Source: JAEYFP01 sp964566545 (GTDB taxonomy: Bacteria; Bacillota; Clostridia; Lachnospirales; Lachnospiraceae). From it: a DNA stretch of 34,082 nt. A program made the position numbers and the translations under genes. Under the pieces are notes generated by a model. The model was not told the DNA's origin. It ran no database searches and saw only the letters and a list, made by a program, of their open reading frames with translations. The stretch is from positions 1 to 34,082 of the forward strand of contig CAZMIX010000027.1 of the NCBI GenBank assembly GCA_964566545.1, written 5' to 3'. Below are positions 24,122 to 30,869 of this stretch, in pieces; the first letter of the stretch is position 1; each line of letters opens with the position of its first letter.

Positions 24122-25411
24122 TCAAACGACTACGCGGTTTCTCCCGCCTTCTTTTCCTTTGTAGAGCTTCTCGTCGGCCTCCTTGATCTGAAGGTTGATC
24201 GGCACCTCCGCCTGATTTTTTGCAACGCCGAAGGTCATCGTAACCGTATGCTCTTTTCCCTCATGCAAAACCTTATTATCTCTGACCGCATGCAGGATTT
24301 TATCTGCGGCGATGCCCGCCGCTATCGTCTCCATGTTTTCAAATGCAAACAAAAACTCTTCCCCGCCCCAACGAGCGACAAATCCCCGTCCTCTCATTTC
24401 ATCATTCAGTACGCGCGCAACCTCTTTTAAAACAACATCCCCACACTCATGCCCAAAATCATCATTGAACTTTTTAAAAAAGTCAATATCTCCCAGCGCA
24501 ATTACAAACGAAGTGCCCTTTTTCCGGAATTCATCCAACTTTTTTTCTCCGCTCCTTCTATTATACAGACCCGTCAGCACATCCCGTTCAATTAGCTTTC
24601 GAAGCGACTTCTGTAGGGTGATGGTGAGACGAGCCATCTCGCCAAGCTCATCCTCTCTGGACAATACGAGCGGATCCAGCGACGATTCAAGGTTGCCAAG
24701 CGAAATATCTTTTAGGAAATCCATCATGCGTTTGATTACCATAACCATTTTGGAAGCAAAACGGACAATAAACCACGCTGTAATGAGCAGCGTCAAAATC
24801 ATAATTGCAAGATTTTTATATACAGCCTCTTTTACGCTGTCTACGATCTGCTCCGCAGGCTTGCCCACCCCGATCATACCGAGACATACTTCGCCGTCTT
24901 TGGAGAAAATCGGCTCATAATAGGCAAAATAGGGGACGCCGTTGATTTTTATATTGTTAAAAAAATGCGGCATTTTTTTCTCCAGAACCTCCCTCACAAT
25001 CTGTATATTGGCTCCGGTATTGGTAAAACGGTCGCTCACATCATCCTGAATCGTCGTTATCAGACGTGTATCATAGAAAAAAAGGGAAATCTCCAAATTG
25101 CTTTCTTCTTTGATTGCGTCAATAAGCGCATAATCACCGGTTAAAAGATGATCCCCTTTATAATAGGAAACATCCTCTCCGTTGATCACAATATTGTAGT
25201 CTCCAGGATACATAATATCAAACGCCAACAGCACGGAAATCCCCACATTTTTCATATTATTCGCCGCTTCCTCCTGAATGCTGGCAGAAAGCGTTCTGGA
25301 GCTGTAGACAATCATGACCAGCCCAAACAAAAAAAGCGGCAGCAGGGTCATATACAAAAATGTGCTGTACAAACTTTTTGAACCGACTCTCTTAATCCTC
25401 ACAAGCTTCAT
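24122..25411 (-). CDS. Membrane diguanylate cyclase with extracellular sensor
   Basis: The 429-residue protein has a membrane segment at about 16-38, an extracytoplasmic domain (about 39-195, Cache-like, with YFAYYEPIFSKDG and GMIGVGKP), a second membrane segment (about 200-218), a HAMP-like linker and a GGDEF domain (about 277-429). The active-site motif is RWGGEEF (GGEEF at 349-353), so cyclic di-GMP synthesis is expected. The inhibitory RxxD site is absent: residues 340-343 read RGRG. It therefore may lack product inhibition. GGAGG precedes the ATG. It sits between the fusion enzyme gene (15-base gap) and the debranching enzyme gene (16-base gap). Confidence 0.92.
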   Translation of the reverse strand: MKLVRIKRVGSKSLYSTFLYMTLLPLFLFGLVMIVYSSRTLSASIQEEAANNMKNVGISVLLAFDIMYPGDYNIVINGEDVSYYKGDHLLTGDYALIDAIKEESNLEISLFFYDTRLITTIQDDVSDRFTNTGANIQIVREVLEKKMPHFFNNIKINGVPYFAYYEPIFSKDGEVCLGMIGVGKPAEQIVDSVKEAVYKNLAIMILTLLITAWFIVRFASKMVMVIKRMMDFLKDISLGNLESSLDPLVLSREDELGEMARLTITLQKSLRKLIERDVLTGLYNRRSGEKKLDEFRKKGTSFVIALGDIDFFKKFNDDFGHECGDVVLKEVARVLNDEMRGRGFVARWGGEEFLFAFENMETIAAGIAADKILHAVRDNKVLHEGKEHTVTMTFGVAKNQAEVPINLQIKEADEKLYKGKEGGRNRVVV

Positions 25412-25426
25412 AGTCGTTCCTCCGAT

Positions 25427-27283
25427 TTAGAATATTTCGCGCAGCGCCGCACAAAGCCGCGCATTGTCAGCATCTTCACGTACCGCAATTCTAATATAGT
25501 TCTTCCCTTCAAAACCTTTTTTTGTGCTGCAGTCCTTGATCAATATCTCATATTCCTCCAAAAGCCGGATCGCAAGCGCCTCGGCCGATTGGGGAACTGT
25601 CTTTGCAGCTGAGGATATCTCCGCCGGAAGCAGCTCACACAGGATATAATTTGCCGCTGACCGAATCGGTCGAATACCTTTGATTTTGGAAAGCTCACCA
25701 AACAGGCTGCTGCGGCTCTCCCTGATCCGCACCAAAGATGCCACATAGTCCGCCGTATACTTCTCCGCAATCTGCAAATAAAATTCCGCAAACGAATTGA
25801 TGTTCCAGATCGCCGTCTCGGACTTGATCTGTTTTATCAGCATCCTATCTGAGGAAGCCAGCACACCGAGACGCAGCCCCGGCACACCGAATGATTTTGA
25901 AATACTTTTCACTACAACAAGATTTTTATATTCTTCTAAAATATCGTTCTTTAAAAGGGAGTTTTGATTCTCCTGCGCATCCGGGTCAATATCTGCAAAA
26001 TCCACAAATGATTCATCTAAAAGCAGCCGGATATTACACATTCGGCACCAGTCGGCAAGCATATAAATGCCGGAGCGATCGATAAAGCTACCCGATGGAT
26101 TATCCGGATTGATGAGAATCAGCTGCCGGATGTCCTTGCCCTCAAAGAACTCCATCAGCTCCTTTGCAGTATAGGAATAGTCCGCATGATTCGGGTAAAA
26201 AGCGACAATTTCCTCCGGCTTCATACGATTCGGATATTCTTCAAATGTGGGGTAGACCACTCCGGTCAATCCCGGAAATGTACTCATATATGCCTTGATC
26301 AGTTCAGCCGCGCCGTTTCCGACACAAATCTGATCCTGCTTTAAACCAAAGTATTTAGCAGCCAAAAGACTGTTAACCGACATGCCTGACGGGTATTCGC
26401 AAAGAAGCGTGTCGAAGCCGGCCTTCAGTTCCTCCTTCAGACGGCTGCACGGATAATAGGGATTCACAAGATAGCAGAAATCCTTCAGCCTTTCATAGCG
26501 CCAGTAGCCGCCATAGCGGTTTTGAATTTTATGTAGCTTTTCAGCTCCTGATGAAAAAATTGTCTCCGCAATGTCCAGATCCTGCACATCGTCGATCTCA
26601 TACCATTTTTCATTCTCAAGCGAACATGCCTTTAGTTCGCACTGATTGAGCAGCGTAATGACCTTTAACACCTGCTCGTAATATTCGTTGTGTCCAAGCG
26701 CCTTGCAGTAAGCTTCAAGAAACGGCACGTAAGAAGTTTCTGAAAACGCCTTACTGAATTTATATATATTGACGGTCTTAAAATAGTCTCCCGTACACTT
26801 AAAATCAAATTCTTTTTTAGAAATAAACCGGGTGATGTTATTTTCGGCATCGAGTGTCACAACGGTTCCATCCATCCAGCTCTCATAACGAGCCACGAGC
26901 GCAAGCGTTGGATAGGGATTGTTAAGCAGCCGGTCTAACAGCCGATCCTCAAACACGATGTCTGATTCGAGCAGCAGCGTATCCTCCCTGAGCATATAAT
27001 CCCTCGCTAAATAGAGCGAATATATATTGTTTGTTGAGTTATAAACCGTATTTTCCACAAATACGACCGGCGTTTTGATCGGCAGCGTCCGTACATACGC
27101 CTTCAGCTTCTCCGCCTCATAGCCGACTACAAGCACAATTTTAGAAAGCGCATATCTGTCAAGCGCGGTTAGCGCACGTTCGATCATCGTTCTTCCATTC
27201 ACCTCGACCATACACTTCGTGGCGTTGCTCGTAAGCTCCTTCAATCGTTTTCCCATACCTGCCGCTAAGATAATCGCCTGCAT
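25427..27283 (-). CDS. Fusion of sugar/alcohol-phosphate nucleotidyltransferase and PLP aminotransferase
   Basis: The 618-residue protein joins two enzymes. Residues 1-240 are an NTP transferase of the LicC type (IILAAGMGKRLKEL, K23, LLLESDIVF, and WYEIDDVQDLDIAE at the end). Residues about 250-618 are a fold-type I PLP enzyme resembling HisC or CobD: NPDNPSG (392-398), DESF (423-426), the PLP lysine K463 in SISKSFGVPGLRLG, and YIRIAVR near the end. The pairing suggests that the PLP half makes a phospho-amino-alcohol or amino-phosphonate that the first half activates with CTP, for envelope decoration. That is inference. It is first in the unit with the diguanylate cyclase and the debranching enzyme, from a promoter at 27333-27361. 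Confidence 0.87.
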   Translation of the reverse strand: MQAIILAAGMGKRLKELTSNATKCMVEVNGRTMIERALTALDRYALSKIVLVVGYEAEKLKAYVRTLPIKTPVVFVENTVYNSTNNIYSLYLARDYMLREDTLLLESDIVFEDRLLDRLLNNPYPTLALVARYESWMDGTVVTLDAENNITRFISKKEFDFKCTGDYFKTVNIYKFSKAFSETSYVPFLEAYCKALGHNEYYEQVLKVITLLNQCELKACSLENEKWYEIDDVQDLDIAETIFSSGAEKLHKIQNRYGGYWRYERLKDFCYLVNPYYPCSRLKEELKAGFDTLLCEYPSGMSVNSLLAAKYFGLKQDQICVGNGAAELIKAYMSTFPGLTGVVYPTFEEYPNRMKPEEIVAFYPNHADYSYTAKELMEFFEGKDIRQLILINPDNPSGSFIDRSGIYMLADWCRMCNIRLLLDESFVDFADIDPDAQENQNSLLKNDILEEYKNLVVVKSISKSFGVPGLRLGVLASSDRMLIKQIKSETAIWNINSFAEFYLQIAEKYTADYVASLVRIRESRSSLFGELSKIKGIRPIRSAANYILCELLPAEISSAAKTVPQSAEALAIRLLEEYEILIKDCSTKKGFEGKNYIRIAVREDADNARLCAALREIF

Positions 27284-27332
27284 CCTTTAGCCCTTTTCCT
27301 TTACGTTCCTCTGCCGTGTTTCACTGTTATAT

Positions 27333-27361
27333 AGTATAACAATTTTCTTACGGAAAAGCAA
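27333..27361 (-). promoter_or_regulatory. Sigma-A promoter of the fusion-enzyme operon
   Basis: On the minus strand TTGCTT (27356-27361) is 17 bases from TATACT (27333-27338), about 50 bases before the ATG at 27283. It is back to back with the promoter of the ECF transporter gene; the two -35 boxes are 17 bases apart. Confidence 0.75.
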
Positions 27362-27378
27362 TTTAGGAAGTTTTTTTA

Positions 27379-27407
27379 TTGACTCTTCCGTGATGAAGCG
27401 ATAAACT
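27379..27407 (+). promoter_or_regulatory. Sigma-A promoter of the ECF S-component gene
   Basis: TTGACT (27379-27384) and TAAACT (27402-27407) are 17 bases apart. AGGAGG (27438-27443) and the ATG at 27452 follow. No riboswitch was recognised in the short leader, so the vitamin substrate cannot be read from it. Confidence 0.7.
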
Positions 27408-27451
27408 ATGGAAAAAAGAATCTACATTCAAAGCATGAGGAGGAATTATTT

Positions 27452-28030
27452 ATGAAAAAATCAAAAGATACAAAATTTGTTGTTGCGGCTGCGATGCTTG
27501 CCGCGCTCACCTGCATTGCGACGATGATTATTAAAATACCGACGCCTACATTTGGCTATATTCATTTAGGCGACGGCTTTGTCCTGCTTTGCGGCATTTT
27601 GCTAGGGCCTCTTTATGGTGCGCTTTCCGCCGGCATTGGCTCTCTGTTTGCCGACCTGTTTTCCGGCTATGCCGCTTTTGCGCCGGCAACCTTTGTCATC
27701 AAGGCTGTTACCGCCCTGATTGCATCGCTGTTATTTCGTCTGCTGAAAAAGTTATTCGCCTCCGCTTCGGGAGAATATGCCGGCGTTCTGATCGCGGGTG
27801 CCGCCGGAGAGGCCTTTATGGTGATCGGTTATTTTGTATATGAGATTTTCCTCGCGATGATCGCTGCCGGACAGTTTACGAATACGACCTTCACGGCAGG
27901 CGTCAGCTCCTCCGCCACGGGCATTCCGTTCAATATCGTACAGGGCTTTTCCGGCATTGTCATCACGGTGCTTTTACTGCCCCTACTTAAAAAAATCCCG
28001 GATATTCGCATGTGGATCAGCGCCGAATAA
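27452..28030 (+). CDS. ECF transporter S component (vitamin-type substrate binder)
   Basis: The 192-residue membrane protein has about six hydrophobic segments and no signal peptide. The pattern GYIHLGDGFVLLCGILLGP followed by GIGSLFADLFSGY and PATFVIKA is typical of S components of energy-coupling factor transporters, which bind a vitamin or cofactor precursor and dock to a shared EcfAAT module encoded elsewhere. The substrate cannot be assigned. AGGAGG is eight bases before the ATG and a sigma-A promoter lies upstream. It is monocistronic and converges on the SASP gene with 28 bases between stops. Confidence 0.87.
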   Translation: MKKSKDTKFVVAAAMLAALTCIATMIIKIPTPTFGYIHLGDGFVLLCGILLGPLYGALSAGIGSLFADLFSGYAAFAPATFVIKAVTALIASLLFRLLKKLFASASGEYAGVLIAGAAGEAFMVIGYFVYEIFLAMIAAGQFTNTTFTAGVSSSATGIPFNIVQGFSGIVITVLLLPLLKKIPDIRMWISAE

Positions 28031-28058
28031 CAGAAGCTTTTTGCAGCAGAAACCGGTT

Positions 28059-28247
28059 CTATTTTCTCCGCCTGTAGCTTCCGAGCTTTCCGCCGATGCT
28101 ACCCGTTTCTTTGGCAGACAGCGATTCCCATCCATCGGTAAGCACGCGATCCAAAAGACCCATTTCTGCTGCAATTTCATATTTCATCTTTTCTTCCTCG
28201 GACAGTTCCCGCGGATAGCGCAGTTCTTCCTTCTTTTTTTTGCCCAT
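28059..28247 (-). CDS. Alpha/beta-type small acid-soluble spore protein (SspF-like)
   Basis: SASPs coat and protect spore DNA and are degraded at germination. The 62-residue product has the two family blocks: KYEIAAEMGLLDRV (about 22-35, containing the expected germination-protease cut region around EIA-AE) and GWESLSAKETGSIGGKLG (about 39-56), with the GxxGGxxG-like turn. A basic N-terminus (MGKKKKEELRYPREL) recalls minor SspF-type members. Its GAAGGAG site lies inside a 41-base near-perfect dyad and a SigG-like promoter overlaps the dyad, see those entries. It follows the pspC gene in the same direction. Confidence 0.85.
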   Translation of the reverse strand: MGKKKKEELRYPRELSEEEKMKYEIAAEMGLLDRVLTDGWESLSAKETGSIGGKLGSYRRRK

Positions 28248-28249
28248 AA

Positions 28250-28290
28250 AAATACTCCTTCTATATAGACTCTATATAAAAGAAGTATTT
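28250..28290 (-). promoter_or_regulatory. 20-bp RNA hairpin covering the SASP ribosome binding site
   Basis: Arms 28250-28269 and 28271-28290 pair across one central base. In minus-strand RNA all 20 positions pair, two of them as G-U; in plus-strand RNA those two would be C-A mismatches. The 3' arm contains the AAGGAG site of the SASP gene and is followed by UUUUU running into the start codon. Read-through RNA from pspC would bury the site; RNA started at the SigG-like promoter at 28283-28312 would lack the 5' arm. It may also act as a weak terminator for the pspC operon. Confidence 0.6.
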
Positions 28291-28312
28291 CATAATTTTT
28301 AGTAAATATTCA
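28283..28312 (-). promoter_or_regulatory. Candidate SigG promoter of the SASP gene
   Basis: On the minus strand TGAATA (28307-28312) is 17 bases from AATACTT (28283-28289), close to the SigG pattern (TGAATA and CATACTA-like). It is the right distance upstream of a SASP gene, a class normally driven by SigG. The -10 match is imperfect. Confidence 0.45.
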
Positions 28313-28327
28313 CGGAACCGATAGTCC

Positions 28328-28522
28328 TCACATTGATTTTTCCGGCATAACGATGGCGGCGATAAAGTAAGCCAAAATACCCCACCCCATACACATAAAC
28401 ACAACCATGATCAGGCGTACGATTGTCGGATCCATATTCAAATATTCCGCAAAACCGCCGCAGACTCCACAAATCATTCTTTCTGTCCTTGATTTCGTCA
28501 ATCTCCTGTATTCATCCTGCAT
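28328..28522 (-). CDS. PspC domain membrane protein
   Basis: The 64-residue product is a single PspC domain: RTERMICGVCGGFAEYLNMD followed by PTIVRLI and a membrane segment with the terminal IAAIVMP. Such short PspC proteins are envelope-stress components in Firmicutes. I chose ATG at 28522 because AGGAGG lies just before it; an in-frame ATG at 28552 overlaps the toastrack stop as ATGA but has no ribosome binding site. It is the third gene of the four-TM protein, toastrack, pspC unit. Confidence 0.9.
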   Translation of the reverse strand: MQDEYRRLTKSRTERMICGVCGGFAEYLNMDPTIVRLIMVVFMCMGWGILAYFIAAIVMPEKSM

Positions 28523-28548
28523 GTTTAACTCCTCCTTCCGGTTTACTG

Positions 28549-29487
28549 TCATTCAAAAGAAATATCAATATTGCCCATTGCACACTCTAAATCCATCTTT
28601 TTCCCTGCGCCGTTATCAACTCTTTTTTCGCTGATCCCACTAAAAGTGATGCGGCCTTCTGACTGCTGATCGATCGTCACGCTGCCGAGAGCGGCTTCAA
28701 TATCATAATCATAATCCTGATACTTTCCGTCTATGGAGATTTCAATCTCTCCAAGCGCGCAAGAAACATCCAAATCACCACTTATATTGCCGTCATACGA
28801 CAGCTTGCCTGCACCGGCTTCGAAACGCACATCTTGAACCGTACAATTGCTGCAGTCTGCTTTGCCCGCGCCGATTTCCATCCGCAGCTTATCCAACGTC
28901 AAATCTCTGCAGATAAGCTCGCCTGCGCCAACCTCTACCGTCATTTCCTCCGCTGTCAGACCTTTGATGGTCCCTTTTCCGGCGCCAAGCTCCAACTTGA
29001 CAAATTCAAATTCAGCTCCTTTTGGAACATACAGCATCAACCTCTCTTTGGAAGAAAACTTTAAATGATGCCGAATATTCTTTATATACAGCGTACCATT
29101 TTGCACGGAGCATTTTAAGTCGGGCACATTCTGGGCGGCGATCTTATAAACATCTCCATCCCACTCTTGTACCTCAAACTCACACGTGCCGACTTGCATG
29201 GAAAGCTCTTCAATCTCTTCTTTGGCGCAAATATTATCATTTTCATAGTAACCGCCTGCGGTTTCCGTATAAAAGAAATCATCGGCTTTTATATCGATAT
29301 CTGAATTGACGACCACAGTTTCAAATACTGCCGCATTAGCGTAAAACGGATAGGAAAAACCGCCCCTAAGCGCAATCTCTTCTGTCTGACGCAGACCGCC
29401 GAAAATGCCGCCGATCAGAATTAGCACAAGTCCGATGGCACAAAGCCCTGATGCAACAACCAGACATCTTTTTATAAAGTTGTTCAT
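28549..29487 (-). CDS. Second membrane-anchored toastrack (DUF4097) protein
   Basis: The 312-residue protein has an N-terminal membrane segment (about 9-31) and a beta-repeat domain whose strands carry regular Gly-Ala-Gly turns about every 19 residues (LELGAGKGTIKGL, VEVGAGELICRDL, MEIGAGKADCSNC, FEAGAGKLSYDG), then CALGEIEI and CAMGNIDI near the end. This is a toastrack/DUF4097 fold, probably outside the membrane. The start is ATG at 29487, overlapping the stop of the upstream gene as ATGA and preceded by GGAAGGAG; an in-frame extension of twelve codons has no support. It is unlike the toastrack protein at 4-831 in sequence but built the same way. Confidence 0.85.
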   Translation of the reverse strand: MNNFIKRCLVVASGLCAIGLVLILIGGIFGGLRQTEEIALRGGFSYPFYANAAVFETVVVNSDIDIKADDFFYTETAGGYYENDNICAKEEIEELSMQVGTCEFEVQEWDGDVYKIAAQNVPDLKCSVQNGTLYIKNIRHHLKFSSKERLMLYVPKGAEFEFVKLELGAGKGTIKGLTAEEMTVEVGAGELICRDLTLDKLRMEIGAGKADCSNCTVQDVRFEAGAGKLSYDGNISGDLDVSCALGEIEISIDGKYQDYDYDIEAALGSVTIDQQSEGRITFSGISEKRVDNGAGKKMDLECAMGNIDISFE

Positions 29488-29882
29488 ACGATGATCTCCT
29501 TCCTCTGAAACGGCGTGCCGCACAGCTTCACAATGCCTCTAAATACTGCCGGCAGCAGCTTTGCGCAAATGAGGATCGTCAATATCAGAAACAAAAGTCC
29601 GATCGCCAGTGTCAACAGTCCTGCCCCAAGCACGATAAAGCCCACAAGCGGAACATGGAACAAATAGAAAAACCCAAAAATGACCGCCGTAATTCCAGCC
29701 GCCAGACAGCCAACCGCCGCCAGACCGAAGCCGATCACAAGAGCAGCCAGCGTTACAAGAATGGAAAACGCAATCGATAAAACGACGATTCCCACCGTTA
29801 GCCCGATCGGGATGATGATCGGCGCAGCAAGGATACAAAGGAGCGTTAACAGCACTACCTTAACTCCGTTATTATTTGACAT
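29484..29882 (-). CDS. Small four-helix membrane protein (DUF1700-like membrane half)
   Basis: The 132-residue protein is nearly all hydrophobic, with about four membrane segments (about 8-30, 33-58, 60-80, 84-112), and a short basic C-terminus. In many Firmicutes a HAAS/DUF1700 protein with a soluble N-terminal domain stands directly before a DUF4097 gene; here only the membrane part is present and no PadR regulator gene is next to it. AGGAGGAAGG precedes the ATG. It is the first gene of the unit and is translationally coupled to the toastrack gene. Function is unknown. Confidence 0.78.
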   Translation of the reverse strand: MSNNNGVKVVLLTLLCILAAPIIIPIGLTVGIVVLSIAFSILVTLAALVIGFGLAAVGCLAAGITAVIFGFFYLFHVPLVGFIVLGAGLLTLAIGLLFLILTILICAKLLPAVFRGIVKLCGTPFQRKEIIV

Positions 29883-29939
29883 CTTGATACCTTCCTCCTA
29901 TGTTTTATGTATGAAGCTTACTACACAAAAAAGAGGCTG

Positions 29940-29967
29940 TAAATAGGATTCCGACAGGTCGTGACAA
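29940..29967 (-). promoter_or_regulatory. Candidate promoter of the toastrack-pspC operon
   Basis: On the minus strand TTGTCA (29962-29967) is 16 bases from TATTTA (29940-29945). Both boxes are imperfect. The -35 lies inside the palindrome at 29960-29975, which would allow repression by occlusion. Confidence 0.4.
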
Positions 29968-29975
29968 TTGTCACG
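29960..29975. promoter_or_regulatory. Perfect 16-bp palindrome, candidate operator
   Basis: CGTGACAATTGTCACG is an exact palindrome about 78 bases upstream of the first gene of the toastrack-pspC operon. A further TGACAA half-site lies nearby (29983-29988). No T-run follows, so it is not a terminator. The regulator is unknown and not encoded next to it. Confidence 0.55.
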
Positions 29976-30009
29976 CGAAGTTATGACAAACTGTATGAGA
30001 CCGCATGAC

Positions 30010-30828
30010 TCAGTTTTCCTGTGTCAAGCTTATGTTTGAATGGAAGCGGAATTCGCTGCCGCTTTTCCTTAAAATGACATTCCAAAGGCTCTCGTTACCG
30101 GCCTTTGTATAAAAGATGCTGTAAACCCCGTCGCCGTCGACACTTCCCGCCGTACAGGTGATCTCGCGCAGCACAATATCGCTTTTTCTTATGTAAAAAG
30201 CATCATAATCGCCGCTATACGGGCAGTCCGGTTTTCCGTCCAGTTCTGCCAGACCGATTCCTGTCATTTCATGCAGAAGCGCCTCCAAATAAAATGAAGG
30301 ATATTTTACCAGATCGATCTTTGTTGTTTTCCCAAAGAGTATGGAGGCCTCGGTCTTCTCCTTTTCAGAAAGCTGTTCGCCGGTAGAGCCGATACATTTC
30401 ATTACCGCCGTCAAATCGATATGAGAAGGAATCTCATAGCCGCAGGATAAAAAACCATTCGTTCTCGCATCATTGAAATAATCGGTAAAAAAATCCAGCT
30501 CTTCCTCTGTCAGCTGTGTACTGACCATCTCTACTGCCGCCGCCCCGCCTACGTCTTTTGCACCATTTGGTGCCGCGGCGTTCGCGCCTTTCGTCTGATC
30601 CTGCTCCACGGGTATCTCAGCATCCGACACCCCATTTTCAGGGTATGACAAAGAAGAGGCAGCGTCCTCTGCCTCTTCCGTATTTTTTTCGTTGTGCTCC
30701 TTAAGCGGTATGACCGGCTCCTGTGCCAGAATATCCTGCCGTCTGCCGCAGCCGATGCAGCCTGATAAAAGCAGGATCACCAGTCCGGCAGCCATCATCT
30801 GCCCTTTCATTTGTTCCGTTGCTTTCAA
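30010..30828 (-). CDS. Lipoprotein of unknown function
   Basis: The 272-residue protein has a lipoprotein signal with the lipobox LLSGC (cysteine near residue 24), then a long Glu/Ala-rich low-complexity linker (about 35-100) and a C-terminal globular domain (about 102-265) starting LTEEELDFFTDYFNDAR. I do not recognise the domain. The start is TTG at 30828, with AGGGGG five bases upstream; an ATG six codons in lacks a good site. The gene is 41 bases after clpB in the same direction and may be co-transcribed with it. No terminator is obvious after its stop. Confidence 0.75.
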   Translation of the reverse strand: MKATEQMKGQMMAAGLVILLLSGCIGCGRRQDILAQEPVIPLKEHNEKNTEEAEDAASSLSYPENGVSDAEIPVEQDQTKGANAAAPNGAKDVGGAAAVEMVSTQLTEEELDFFTDYFNDARTNGFLSCGYEIPSHIDLTAVMKCIGSTGEQLSEKEKTEASILFGKTTKIDLVKYPSFYLEALLHEMTGIGLAELDGKPDCPYSGDYDAFYIRKSDIVLREITCTAGSVDGDGVYSIFYTKAGNESLWNVILRKSGSEFRFHSNISLTQEN

Positions 30829-30869
30829 CCTTACCCCCTGATCATTCTCAAACCTCGCTTCGTACGGTT

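Noticed and set aside
23578..24186. Plus-strand 202-codon frame across the debranching enzyme and cyclase genes
   Set aside because: Antisense to two genes with intact motifs; composition and lack of a ribosome binding site mark it as a shadow.
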